From an uncultured Eubacteriales bacterium (GTDB lineage Bacteria; Bacillota; Clostridia; Christensenellales; UBA1242): 16,375 bases of DNA. The notes below the pieces were generated by a model that did not search any database, was not told the DNA's origin, and was given only the letters and a program-made list of their open reading frames with translations. Positions 1-8,340 of this stretch are shown piece after piece. Made by a program: the position numbers and the translations under genes. The DNA is taken from contig CADBOH010000097.1 of NCBI GenBank assembly GCA_902796285.1, positions 1-16,375 on the forward strand, given 5' to 3'. Position 1 is the first letter of the stretch. The number at the start of each line of letters is the position of its first letter.

Positions 1-1
1 A

Positions 2-2479
2 AACGCATATTTCTTGGATGAAAACAAACAAAATAGCAAAAAGTTGATTGGAAAGGCAGGACAAAAACTCTTGCATTTAAAAAGTTTAGATTTAAATGTG
101 AGAGATGGGTTTATTTTGCAACAATACACAAGCAATGATCTTGCCGGTTTAAAAAACGCAATTTTTAAGTTAGAGCAAAAAACAAAAACAAAGTTTGGGG
201 GTAAGAGCAATCCGCTTGTTCTGTCAATCAAGGGAGATAGTGCAAGTGGAATTAGGGGGCTTGGATGCTGTGACGGGATTGGATTAAATGATGAAATCGT
301 AAATAAAACAAATACACAAGAAGTTAAAGTAGGATATTTGAGACTAATTAAATTTTATGCTGAAAATGTTTGTGGGTATGATGAGAAAAAATATAAAATA
401 AGAAAAAACTTTGGCTTAGATGAGCAAATTGAAAAGTTTAAAAATAAGTTTAAAAAAAGTTCTGGCAGGGAATTCCCACAAGATGTATGGGAGGTGCTTA
501 ATGATGTGCTTTGCGCATGCGTGGCATCAAATAGTAGTGATAGGTTAAAATTGACCAGAGAGTTATATGGGATCAATGAAAACGAAAGCTTTTCGATTAT
601 TGTTCAACAAAGCGTGCTAGGGTGTAATGCTTTAAAGGGATGCGCAAATTCAAGGGCCTTAAATCAGGTTTTGCGATGTAAGAAATATAAAAATATACAA
701 ATTTTTAACTTAGATAATGTAGCTCAGCTAAGTAATGAAATTAGCGAAAAATTGTCAAAAATACTAAAAAAACTCGAAAAAAACGAGAAAAATGCAGTAA
801 AAATTGACTTTTTTGTTAAAAAAAGCAAAATTTATATTGATGATTTTAATGTAATAAATGCAAACAAAAATGATAAAATTAAAATAATTTATTCGCTTGC
901 CATTGATAAGATTGTGTCAAAAACGCAAGCAGTTATGATGATTGACGACAAAATAATTTCACCGCTCTTGCATCCTCAACTTGATTTTGTTAAGGGTTTA
1001 ACAAATAGAGAGATTGCGCAAGGATTACCTGTTTCGCCGGGCGCAGCATGTGGCAGATTATGCCTTTCAGTAGATGAAGCAAAAAGAGTGTTAAAAAAGG
1101 GTATGGGAGCAATACTTGTTTGTCTTGATACATCACCAGAAGAACTTGAAGAACTAAAAAAAATAAACGGTTTACTGGCGGCAAGAGGCGGAATGACGTC
1201 GCATGCTTCGGTTGTTGCTCGTGGGATGGGTGTGCCATGCATAGTTGGTTGCAGCAGCCTTAAAATAGACCAAGATTTGCACGAGATATCAATAGGTGGC
1301 AAGATTTTAAAAGAGGGTGTGTATATTTCCATTGACGGAGAAAGCGGCAAAGTATTTGATAAAGAATTTAAAATTTCTCCACCTTCAATTAGTTTTGAGC
1401 TTGATCAAATTTTATCGTGGGCAGACAAAATTTCAAGATTAAAAGTGCTTGCTAATGCCGACAACAAAAAAGACGCACTTACTGCGCTAGAGTTTGGTGC
1501 TAAAGGAATTGGCCTTTGCAGGACCGAGCATATGTTTTTTGACAAAGATAGAATAAAATACATGAGAGAGATGATTCTTTCTTCCGGTCTTGAAGATAGA
1601 AAGCGGGCGCTTGATAAAATTTTGCCTTTTCAGCAAGGTGATTTTGAAAATTTGTTTACTGTTATGAAGGATTATTCAGTTACTATAAGGCTATTAGATC
1701 CGCCATTACATGAATTTTTGCCGAGGGATGAAGTTTCGATAAAAGAACTTGCAAAAGATATGGATATTAGCCTTGAAGAACTCAAAGAAAAGATCGTTGC
1801 GCTAAAAGAGTTTAATCCAATGATGGGTCATAGAGGGCTGAGGCTCGCGATTACTTATCCAGAAATTGCCAAAATGCAGACGGAGGCGATTATTAAAGCA
1901 GCGATAAATGTAAACAAAAAACTTGGATGCAGGGTTCAACCGGAAATAATGATACCACTTACTTGCGATGTGAAAGAGTTTGATTATGTGAAAAATATTG
2001 TTGATGAAAAAGCGCGGGAAATCATGCGCCGGGAAAACATGAAGTTAAAGTATAAGGTTGGCAGTATGATAGAATTGCCAAGAGCCTGTTTGACTGCCGA
2101 CAAAATTGCCGAGAAAGCTGAATTTTTCTCATTTGGGACAAACGACTTATCTCAAATGACATTTGGCATGAGCAGAGATGACAGCGGAAAGTTTTTGGAC
2201 GAATATTACTCAAAAGGAATCTTAGAAAAGAATCCTTTTAAAGTGCTTGATGAAAAGGGTGTTGGGAAACTTATAAAAATTGCATGTGAGAAAGGGAAGG
2301 GCGCAAGAGAAAACTTAAAAATTGGTGTATGTGGTGAACAAGGTGGTGACCCAAATTCAATTAAATTTTTTAATAAACTTGACATTGATTATGTTTCTTG
2401 CTCTCCATTTAGAGTGCCAATGGCTAGGGTGTCAACCGCTCAGGCGAGGATTATTGAACTTAATTTAGTTAAAAATTAA
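2..2479 (+). CDS. ppdK: Pyruvate phosphate dikinase-like protein, 5' partial, degenerate ATP-grasp domain
   Basis: Residue numbers count from the TTG at position 14. The frame is open to the left edge, and the codons before the TTG (Asn-Ala-Tyr-Phe) fit the usual PPDK N-terminus, so the true start lies just outside. PPDK interconverts ATP, phosphate and pyruvate with AMP, diphosphate and PEP through a swivelling phosphohistidine domain. The phosphohistidine motif GGMTSHASVVARG is intact (His397). The PEP/pyruvate barrel is complete: GIGLCRTEH (Arg503), RLLDPPLHEFLP (Arg559), MGHRGLRL, FSFGTNDLSQ and GVCGEQGGDP (Cys773). These match the Clostridium symbiosum enzyme at a constant offset of 58. 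The shortening is confined to the N-terminal ATP-grasp part (about 1-290), where the glycine-rich FTRNP and NAQGEDVVAG blocks are missing and most nucleotide ligands are replaced. The frame is unbroken, so decay by frameshift is not seen. Homology is certain; true PPDK activity is doubtful. Confidence 0.9.
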   Translation, partial: NAYFLDENKQNSKKLIGKAGQKLLHLKSLDLNVRDGFILQQYTSNDLAGLKNAIFKLEQKTKTKFGGKSNPLVLSIKGDSASGIRGLGCCDGIGLNDEIVNKTNTQEVKVGYLRLIKFYAENVCGYDEKKYKIRKNFGLDEQIEKFKNKFKKSSGREFPQDVWEVLNDVLCACVASNSSDRLKLTRELYGINENESFSIIVQQSVLGCNALKGCANSRALNQVLRCKKYKNIQIFNLDNVAQLSNEISEKLSKILKKLEKNEKNAVKIDFFVKKSKIYIDDFNVINANKNDKIKIIYSLAIDKIVSKTQAVMMIDDKIISPLLHPQLDFVKGLTNREIAQGLPVSPGAACGRLCLSVDEAKRVLKKGMGAILVCLDTSPEELEELKKINGLLAARGGMTSHASVVARGMGVPCIVGCSSLKIDQDLHEISIGGKILKEGVYISIDGESGKVFDKEFKISPPSISFELDQILSWADKISRLKVLANADNKKDALTALEFGAKGIGLCRTEHMFFDKDRIKYMREMILSSGLEDRKRALDKILPFQQGDFENLFTVMKDYSVTIRLLDPPLHEFLPRDEVSIKELAKDMDISLEELKEKIVALKEFNPMMGHRGLRLAITYPEIAKMQTEAIIKAAINVNKKLGCRVQPEIMIPLTCDVKEFDYVKNIVDEKAREIMRRENMKLKYKVGSMIELPRACLTADKIAEKAEFFSFGTNDLSQMTFGMSRDDSGKFLDEYYSKGILEKNPFKVLDEKGVGKLIKIACEKGKGARENLKIGVCGEQGGDPNSIKFFNKLDIDYVSCSPFRVPMARVSTAQARIIELNLVKN

Positions 2480-2498
2480 TTAAATTCCACCAAAAAAC

Positions 2499-2527
2499 TT
2501 TACAATAATGGTTTTGTATGTTATAAT
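2499..2527 (+). promoter_or_regulatory. Sigma-A promoter of rpoZ (extended -10)
   Basis: A -35 box TTTACA (2499-2504), a 17-base spacer and a perfect TATAAT (2522-2527) preceded by TG at 2519-2520 make an extended -10 promoter. Transcription would start near 2534, giving a leader of roughly 27 bases with the AGAGGTG ribosome site at 2548-2554. No terminator separates the promoter from the upstream dikinase gene, so read-through may add transcript. Confidence 0.8.
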
Positions 2528-2560
2528 CTACTTGCAAAATTAAATTTAGAGGTGAATATT

Positions 2561-2758
2561 ATGATGATTGAACCATCAATTGACAAATTACTTGAAAAAA
2601 CTAATGGAAATAGATATGTTCTTTGCACGGTTGTTGCAAAAAGAGCAAAAGAAATTGAAAGCGTAAGAAGGCTTGAACTTGCTGATCAAGATAAAAAGTC
2701 AATCACTCTTGCATGTGAAGAACTTATTGAGGGGAAATACAAACCAAGCAATTATTAA
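2561..2758 (+). CDS. rpoZ: RNA polymerase omega subunit
   Basis: A 65-residue omega subunit, which helps assemble and stabilise RNA polymerase by clamping the beta' subunit. The family features are an N-terminal EPSIDKLLEK, then RYVLCTVVAKRAKEI, and the late ITLACEELIEGK helix; the length suits a short Firmicute omega. A GTG at 2552 is in frame, but it lies inside the AGAGGTG ribosome site (2548-2554). The ATG at 2561, six bases after that site, is therefore the better start; the ATG at 2564 is also possible. The gene has its own promoter and terminator. In Bacillus rpoZ sits between gmk and coaBC upstream of priA; here gmk and coaBC are not in the window, but priA still follows. Confidence 0.93.
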   Translation: MMIEPSIDKLLEKTNGNRYVLCTVVAKRAKEIESVRRLELADQDKKSITLACEELIEGKYKPSNY

Positions 2759-2764
2759 AAAATG

Positions 2765-2788
2765 AAAAAGAGCTACTGCTCTTTTTTT
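2765..2788 (+). terminator. Rho-independent terminator of rpoZ
   Basis: AAAAAGAGC, a TACT loop and GCTCTTTTT form a 9-bp stem (2765-2786) running into a T tract, seven bases after the rpoZ stop. It isolates rpoZ from priA. The rest of the 116-base gap to priA is AT-rich and holds only the priA promoter. Confidence 0.85.
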
Positions 2789-2839
2789 GTTTCGCCTTTA
2801 AATACAACAACTATTAACAGTTTTTTTATTTCAATCTAA

Positions 2840-2868
2840 TTGTTTTTAAATTTTTATTATGCTATAAT
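2840..2868 (+). promoter_or_regulatory. Promoter of the priA operon, predicted leaderless
   Basis: TTGTTT (2840-2845), a 17-base spacer and a perfect TATAAT (2863-2868). The priA ATG starts at 2875, six bases after the -10 box, where transcription would begin. There is no purine-rich ribosome site before the ATG, which agrees with a leaderless message. The promoter would drive priA through rpe. Confidence 0.65.
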
Positions 2869-2874
2869 TTAGTT

Positions 2875-5049
2875 ATGTTTGCAGAGGTTATCATTGATCA
2901 AGATGCTAGGGCGCTAGACAAGATCTTTGAATATATAATTCCAGATAATTTGAATGTTGGAGAAGGGGATAGAGTTCTTCTCCCTTTTAGCAATCGAATA
3001 GTGCAAGCGTTTGTAGTAAAAGTAAAAGATAATTGCGAGTATGACAAAAGCAAACTAAAAAAAATAGTCAGCAAGGTTGATGAGCAAAGAGTCGTAAAAC
3101 CCGAGATGCTTGAACTGATGAAGTTTATGGCGAAAAAAAATCATTTAACACTCGCATCCATTTTAAGACTGTTTATTCCGGCAGAAATGAGAGAGGGAAA
3201 GGTTAAAGAGCTTTTTCACACCTTTGTTGTACTTGAAAATGAAGATGTTTCGCTTAGTAAGTCAGCAAAAAAACAAGCGGAGTTACTTGAATATTTAAAA
3301 GATGTTAAGCGTGATAGCTTAACAAATCTTTTAAAAAATTTCGGAGCAAGCGCGGTAAATGGTTTACTTGAAAAGGGTGCAGTAAGAAAGGAAAAACAAG
3401 AAATTAAAAGAACACCTTTTGTGATGTCACAAAGTGATAAAAGCGTGAAATTAAACTACTCTCAACAAAATGCAATAGAAAAGATCAAAGAGGATAAAAC
3501 ATATTTACTTCATGGTGTTACCGGAAGCGGAAAAACAGAAGTTTATATGAACTTAATTGAAAGGGTGCTTGAGCGTGGCAAAAATGCAATTATGCTTGTG
3601 CCCGAAATTTCGCTTACCCCGCAGATAATGTCAAATTTTAAGGCGAGATTTGGAGAGAACGTTGCGCTTTTGCATAGTGGACTTTCTGCTGGCGAAAAAT
3701 TTGATGAATGGAAGAGGTTGTTTAGCGGAGAGGCTAGAATTGCAATAGGGGCTAGAAGTGCTATTTTTGCCCCACTTGAAAACCTTGGCATTATTATTAT
3801 CGATGAAGAGCATGAACAGAGTTATATTTCTGAGTCTAATCCAAGATATGACACACATGACGTGGCCCAGTTTAGAGCAAAATATAATCATGCTCCGCTC
3901 GTGCTTGGCAGTGCCACACCATCAGTTGAGAGTTATGAAAAAGCAAAAACGGGAGAATATGAATTACTTGAATTGCCTGTTAGAGCAAATGGGAAGGAAC
4001 TTCCTCAAATACAAATTGTTGATATGATGAATGAAATTAGGATGGGCAATACTGGAATATTTTCAAATCAACTTCTTGCTGAGCTTTACAATGTTGTAAA
4101 CAATAAAAAACAGGCTATGATTTTTATAAACAGGCGAGGATACTCTTCATTTATGAGGTGTAGGGACTGCGGATATATCGCAAAATGTGATGACTGCGAT
4201 GTCAGTCTTGTGTATCATAGAGAAGAAAAGAGGTTGAAATGTCACTATTGCGGCAAGCAATTTAAAGTGCTAGACCGATGCCCAAAATGCAAGAGTGAAA
4301 ATATCAAGTATGGCGCTGTTGGGACCGAACAAGTTATGAACAAGCTTCAAGAACTTTTTCCAGATGTGAAAGTTTTAAGGATGGACAATGATACCACACA
4401 GACTAAAAATGCCCATCAAAAGATTTTGACTGAATTTAAAAACACAACACCTGCATTTTTGGTTGGAACGCAAATGATTGCAAAGGGGCATGATTTTGAT
4501 AAGGTTGTTCTAGTGGGGATAGTTGATGCAGATCAAACGCTATATCACGCAGATTATCGAAGCACGGAAAGAACTTTTTCGCTTCTTACACAGGTGGCGG
4601 GACGTGCTGGGCGAAGTGAATTTGAAGGCAAAGTAGTGCTTCAAACTTACTCACCAAAGCATTATGTTTACAAGTTTGCATCAAACTATGACTACAAAGG
4701 TTTTTTTAGAAAAGAGGAAAATATTAGGCAAACTTCACAATTTCCTCCTTTTTCAAGGATAATTAGAGTGCTTTTTTCTGATCATGATGAAAATTATGTT
4801 CGCGAAACGCTGAAAGTATGTTATACTGAAATTGAAAAATTAAAAGAAAAATATGGCAAGGGAATTATTTACCTAGATGCGATGAAATCACCGATTAAAA
4901 GGTTGCAAGATAAATATCGATATCAAATTCTTATGAGGTTAAAAAATGATATTGCTGACCAGGTGGAAGATGAGGTTTACTCTATTGTCAAGAGTGCGGC
5001 TGGGAAAGCATCTGTATTTATTGAAATTAATCCGCAAAACATGTCATAA
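2875..5049 (+). CDS. priA: Primosomal protein N' (replication restart helicase PriA)
   Basis: A 724-residue superfamily 2 DNA helicase that binds stalled forks and D-loops and reloads the replicative helicase. The N-terminal 3'-DNA-binding domain (about 1-105) opens with FAEVIIDQDARALDKIFEY. The helicase core has Walker A GVTGSGKT (214-221, Lys220), a DEEH box (310-313), GSATPS, and the late motifs GTQMIAKGHDF and QVAGRAGR. Between the lobes, from residue 429, lie four Cys pairs (CRDC, CDDC, CHYC, CPKC) that bind two zinc ions. Length is close to E. coli PriA (732). The ATG at 2875 fits the family start, although no ribosome site precedes it. It heads a same-strand run to rpe and is followed at 12 bases by def. 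All key residues are present. Confidence 0.97.
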   Translation: MFAEVIIDQDARALDKIFEYIIPDNLNVGEGDRVLLPFSNRIVQAFVVKVKDNCEYDKSKLKKIVSKVDEQRVVKPEMLELMKFMAKKNHLTLASILRLFIPAEMREGKVKELFHTFVVLENEDVSLSKSAKKQAELLEYLKDVKRDSLTNLLKNFGASAVNGLLEKGAVRKEKQEIKRTPFVMSQSDKSVKLNYSQQNAIEKIKEDKTYLLHGVTGSGKTEVYMNLIERVLERGKNAIMLVPEISLTPQIMSNFKARFGENVALLHSGLSAGEKFDEWKRLFSGEARIAIGARSAIFAPLENLGIIIIDEEHEQSYISESNPRYDTHDVAQFRAKYNHAPLVLGSATPSVESYEKAKTGEYELLELPVRANGKELPQIQIVDMMNEIRMGNTGIFSNQLLAELYNVVNNKKQAMIFINRRGYSSFMRCRDCGYIAKCDDCDVSLVYHREEKRLKCHYCGKQFKVLDRCPKCKSENIKYGAVGTEQVMNKLQELFPDVKVLRMDNDTTQTKNAHQKILTEFKNTTPAFLVGTQMIAKGHDFDKVVLVGIVDADQTLYHADYRSTERTFSLLTQVAGRAGRSEFEGKVVLQTYSPKHYVYKFASNYDYKGFFRKEENIRQTSQFPPFSRIIRVLFSDHDENYVRETLKVCYTEIEKLKEKYGKGIIYLDAMKSPIKRLQDKYRYQILMRLKNDIADQVEDEVYSIVKSAAGKASVFIEINPQNMS

Positions 5050-5061
5050 CAAGGAGATAAA

Positions 5062-5535
5062 ATGGCTTTAAGAAATGTAATAAAAATTGGAGAAGATTCA
5101 TTAAGAAAAAAATCAAAACCAGTCAAAGATTTTGATGAATCTTTATGGGAACTGCTTGATGATATGAAAGCAACCATGTATGAAAATGATGGCATGGGGC
5201 TTGCAGCACCACAAGTTGGAGTTTTAAGAAGAGTTATTATTGTTGATGTCAACAATGCATTTATTGAACTTGTTAATCCAGAGATAACATCTCAAAAGGG
5301 CGAGGACATCGAAGAGGAAGGCTGCTTATCTGTTGGCAATTTTCGAGGCAGAGTAAAAAGACCATACAAGATCACTGTTTCAGCTTTTGATAGATTTGGA
5401 TATCCTTTTACACTTACCGGTGAAAAGTGGCTCGCAAGGTGCATTTGTCATGAGGTAGACCACTTAGATGGAGTGCTTTTTGTGGATAAATGTTTGGATA
5501 AAGATAAGTATCTCAAACAGGGTGGCAAACTTTAA
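5062..5535 (+). CDS. def: Peptide deformylase
   Basis: A 157-residue metal enzyme that removes the formyl group from the initiator methionine of new proteins. All three signature motifs are present: GMGLAAPQ (from residue 44), EGCLS (86-90, with metal ligand Cys88) and HEVDH (130-134, with His130, His134 and catalytic Glu131). An AAGGAG ribosome site lies just before the ATG. It sits 12 bases after priA and 15 before fmt. The def-fmt pair is the classic arrangement coupling formylation of Met-tRNA with later deformylation of the protein. Length and motifs are ordinary for a bacterial deformylase. Confidence 0.97.
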   Translation: MALRNVIKIGEDSLRKKSKPVKDFDESLWELLDDMKATMYENDGMGLAAPQVGVLRRVIIVDVNNAFIELVNPEITSQKGEDIEEEGCLSVGNFRGRVKRPYKITVSAFDRFGYPFTLTGEKWLARCICHEVDHLDGVLFVDKCLDKDKYLKQGGKL

Positions 5536-5550
5536 CAAAAAGGAGAAAAA

Positions 5551-6465
5551 ATGAAAATATTATTTTTAGGGAGTTCAAATTTTTCAGTTATAGTTTTAAA
5601 CAAGATGCTTGAAGAAGGCTTAAATGTTTGTGGCGTTATAACTCAACCTGACAAGCCATCGGGCAGAGGGCATAAAGTTTTGCCAACCATTGTTAAAAAA
5701 TTTGCGATAGAAAAAGGCATTGAAGTTTATACTTTTGATAGAATAAGAAATCATATTGATGAGATCAAAAACATTGATTATGATTTGGCGGTAGTTGCTT
5801 CTTTTGGGCAAATATTGCCGGAAGATTTTTTAAACATTAAGCTTACCATTAACGTTCACCCATCACTATTGCCTAAATATAGAGGCGCATCACCATTGCA
5901 GAGTGCACTACTAAACGACGACGATGTTACAGGCGTAACCATAATGAAGGTTGCAAAGGAGGTTGATAGCGGCGACATATTATTGCAAAAAGAGTTTAAA
6001 CTTGGTGGTGAATATTTTAGTGAGCTCGAACAAAAGCTCGGTATTATGGGTGGTGAAATGGTGGCTCAGGCGGTTAAGCAAATAGAGGATGGCAGCGCGA
6101 GTTTTACGCCACAAGATCATAAAAAAGCAACTTTTGTTCAAAAATTTACAAAAGAAGATGGAAAAATAAATTTAAACAAAACAGCAAAAGAAATTGTTGC
6201 CCAAGTTAGAGCATTAAGCGAGGAGACGGGGTGCTACATTTCTATCCCTGAATATGATCTCAAAGTTGGAAGATGCACAATCTTTGATGGTGAGGCTAGT
6301 TTAGATATAGGAGAAATATTAAACAACAAGAAAAGGTTTGTTATTGGCTGCAAGGACGCAGCAATTGAAATTTTAAGCTGCCAAGCACCTTCTGGCAAGA
6401 TGATAAGCGGAAGAGACTTTTTAAATGGGCATAATACTCTTTTAGGGCAAAGGATAAATAATTAA
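5551..6465 (+). CDS. fmt: Methionyl-tRNA formyltransferase
   Basis: A 304-residue enzyme that transfers a formyl group from 10-formyl-tetrahydrofolate to Met-tRNA(fMet). The N-terminal Rossmann-like catalytic domain contains NVHPSLLPKYRGASP with Asn101 and His103, and EVDSGDIL with Asp139. These correspond to the Asn-His-Asp set of E. coli Fmt (106, 108, 144). The C-terminal part (about 205-304) is the tRNA-binding barrel. An AAGGAG ribosome site precedes the ATG. The stop overlaps the rlmN start by one base (TAATG, 6463-6467), suggesting coupled translation. rsmB, which often follows fmt in Firmicutes, is not here. Confidence 0.97.
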   Translation: MKILFLGSSNFSVIVLNKMLEEGLNVCGVITQPDKPSGRGHKVLPTIVKKFAIEKGIEVYTFDRIRNHIDEIKNIDYDLAVVASFGQILPEDFLNIKLTINVHPSLLPKYRGASPLQSALLNDDDVTGVTIMKVAKEVDSGDILLQKEFKLGGEYFSELEQKLGIMGGEMVAQAVKQIEDGSASFTPQDHKKATFVQKFTKEDGKINLNKTAKEIVAQVRALSEETGCYISIPEYDLKVGRCTIFDGEASLDIGEILNNKKRFVIGCKDAAIEILSCQAPSGKMISGRDFLNGHNTLLGQRINN

Positions 6466-7493
6466 TGTTAAGTGATTTAAGTTATGATGAAATTATAGAG
6501 TATGCAAGCGGAAAGGGGTTGCCCAAGTTTAGAGGCGACCAAATTTTTGATGCGATTTATAATGGCAAACAACTTGAAGAAGTAACAAATTTATCAAAAG
6601 AAACAAAAGATTTAATAAAAAACGATTATCCAGATTATATAATAAGAAAAAAATTTATTAGTAAGGATGGTACACAAAAGTTTATTGTAGAATTTTATGA
6701 TGGAAACATTGTTGAATGTGTGTTAATGAAGTATAAATACGGCTATTCATTATGCCTTTCAACTCAGGTTGGGTGTAGAATGGGGTGTAAGTTTTGTGCC
6801 TCAACATTAAATGGCCTGGCTAGAAATCTTTCGGCTGGTGAACTGCTTGGGCAGGTTCTGCTTATAAATAGAGAAATAGGTGGAAGCAAAAAGGAAAGAA
6901 AAATCACAAATATAGTTTTGATGGGCAGCGGCGAACCACTTGATAACTATGAAAGTGTGTTAAAGTTCCTTAATCTTGTTTGTGATGAAAAAGGGCTTAA
7001 TATTAGCGAAAGAAATATTTCTCTTTCAACATGTGGGATTGTGCCACAAATTTATGCACTTGCAGATGAGATGTTAAACATCACGCTTACAATTTCACTA
7101 CATGCTACAACGGATGAAAAACGAAGAGAAATTATGCCTATTGCAAATAAATATAGTATCAAAGAAATAATTGAGGCGTGCAAATATTATTTTGAAAAAA
7201 CAAAAAGAAAAATTTATTTTGAATATACTCTTGTCAAGGGTGTAAATGATAGTAATGATGACGTTAAAAGATTAAAAACTCTTTTGAGTGGGCTTATGTG
7301 CCATGTTAACATCATTCCATTAAATGAGGTTAAAGAAAGAACGCTTAAAGGAACAGGGCGCCTCGCTGCATATGATTTTTGTGAAAAACTTAAATCTCAA
7401 GGCGTTTCTGCAACAGTTCGAAGAACCATGGGGGAGGATATTGCTGGGGCTTGCGGACAACTAAGAAATAAAATATTAAAGGACGGAATTTAA
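6465..7493 (+). CDS. rlmN: Dual-specificity 23S rRNA (A2503) / tRNA (A37) C2-methyltransferase
   Basis: A 342-residue radical SAM enzyme that methylates C2 of adenine 2503 in 23S rRNA and, in studied relatives, adenine 37 of some tRNAs. The iron-sulfur cluster motif is Cys104-x3-Cys108-x2-Cys111 (CRMGCKFC). GSGEPLDN is the SAM-binding segment, and Cys330 in AGACGQL matches the methyl-carrying cysteine. The ending TVRRTMGEDIAGACGQL favours RlmN over the resistance enzyme Cfr, as does its place in a housekeeping operon. It starts on the last base of the fmt stop and ends one base before the rsgA ATG, so all three are probably co-translated. Confidence 0.96.
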   Translation: MLSDLSYDEIIEYASGKGLPKFRGDQIFDAIYNGKQLEEVTNLSKETKDLIKNDYPDYIIRKKFISKDGTQKFIVEFYDGNIVECVLMKYKYGYSLCLSTQVGCRMGCKFCASTLNGLARNLSAGELLGQVLLINREIGGSKKERKITNIVLMGSGEPLDNYESVLKFLNLVCDEKGLNISERNISLSTCGIVPQIYALADEMLNITLTISLHATTDEKRREIMPIANKYSIKEIIEACKYYFEKTKRKIYFEYTLVKGVNDSNDDVKRLKTLLSGLMCHVNIIPLNEVKERTLKGTGRLAAYDFCEKLKSQGVSATVRRTMGEDIAGACGQLRNKILKDGI

Positions 7494-7494
7494 A

Positions 7495-8331
7495 ATGGAA
7501 GGTATTGTAATCAAAAAAAATGCCAACATTTTTACCGTGATAGCTGGCCAAAAAGAATATGAAGTTATGCCTAGCGGAAAAACTAAGGCGGGCGGAATTT
7601 TTGTTGGAGACAAGGTGGAATTTACAGATTCAATTACACTTGTAAAAGATAGGAAAAATCTTTTAATAAGACCACCGATTGCCAACCTAGACAAAATGTT
7701 TATTGTGGTATCGCCATCTCCCAAACCTGACTTTGTGCTTGTTGACAAAATGATAGTTTATTGTTACTTAAACAATATTACGCCATATATTATTGTAAAC
7801 AAAGTGGATATGGCAAGCAAAGAGTTTTTGGAAAATGTGAATAATGACTATTCAGGATTTTTAAAAGTTATTGAGGTTTCAGCCAAGGAGAAAATATTAA
7901 AGGATTTAGAAGATCAAATTGATGGGATATGTGCGCTTGCGGGACAGAGCGCGGTTGGCAAATCATCAATAATAAATGCTATTTTTAACAATGAAGTTAC
8001 ATCAACAGGAAATCTTTCAAAAAAAATAGAACGTGGCAAACAAACCACAAGAATTGTGAGATTATATAAAGTGGGCAAAGGGCTACTTGCCGATACCGCA
8101 GGGTTTTCGCTTTTAGATTTAAATATGATTTCAACCATTGAGAAAGATGAACTTGCAGCATACTATCCAGATTTTTTGCAGGCCAGAGGTGAATGCAAGT
8201 ATCGTTCTTGTTTGCATGAAATGGGAGAGTGTGGTATAATAAGGTATGTTAAAGAGGGCAAAATCTCAAAAAATAGATATACAAATTACTTAAAAATATT
8301 AAATGAAATAAAAAGTTCAAAAAAATATTAA
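7495..8331 (+). CDS. rsgA: Small ribosomal subunit maturation GTPase RsgA
   Basis: A 278-residue circularly permuted GTPase that tests the maturing 30S decoding site. An N-terminal OB-fold (about 1-65) comes first, then the G motifs in permuted order: VNKVD (G4), GQSAVGKS (G1), a Thr-Thr pair in the RGKQTTR segment (G2) and DTAGF (G3). The C-terminal zinc knuckle is Cys234-x4-Cys239-x-His241-x4-Cys246. Relatives have five residues between the His and last Cys, usually with Glu-Pro or Asp-Pro; here there are four and no proline. The gene begins one base after rlmN, its ribosome site lying inside rlmN. rpe follows at nine bases, as in Bacillus, but prpC and prkC, which precede rsgA there, are missing. 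Confidence 0.95.
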   Translation: MEGIVIKKNANIFTVIAGQKEYEVMPSGKTKAGGIFVGDKVEFTDSITLVKDRKNLLIRPPIANLDKMFIVVSPSPKPDFVLVDKMIVYCYLNNITPYIIVNKVDMASKEFLENVNNDYSGFLKVIEVSAKEKILKDLEDQIDGICALAGQSAVGKSSIINAIFNNEVTSTGNLSKKIERGKQTTRIVRLYKVGKGLLADTAGFSLLDLNMISTIEKDELAAYYPDFLQARGECKYRSCLHEMGECGIIRYVKEGKISKNRYTNYLKILNEIKSSKKY

Positions 8332-8340
8332 GGAGCAATA

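Noticed and set aside
976..1350. Minus-strand open frame of 124 codons inside the dikinase gene
   Set aside because: It lies opposite a strongly conserved coding segment, has no ribosome site and resembles no family; it is a shadow of the real gene.
2..2479. The dikinase being a decaying pseudogene
   Set aside because: The frame is unbroken and the phospho-His and PEP domains keep every key residue. Selective loss confined to one domain fits changed function better than decay, though only half the ancestral function may remain.
2759..2874. A small gene or RNA between rpoZ and priA
   Set aside because: Apart from the rpoZ terminator and priA promoter the stretch is simple AT-rich sequence with no ribosome site or coding pattern.
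6465..7493. rlmN as a Cfr-type antibiotic-resistance methyltransferase
   Set aside because: The operon context and the TVRRTMGEDIAGACGQL ending match RlmN.
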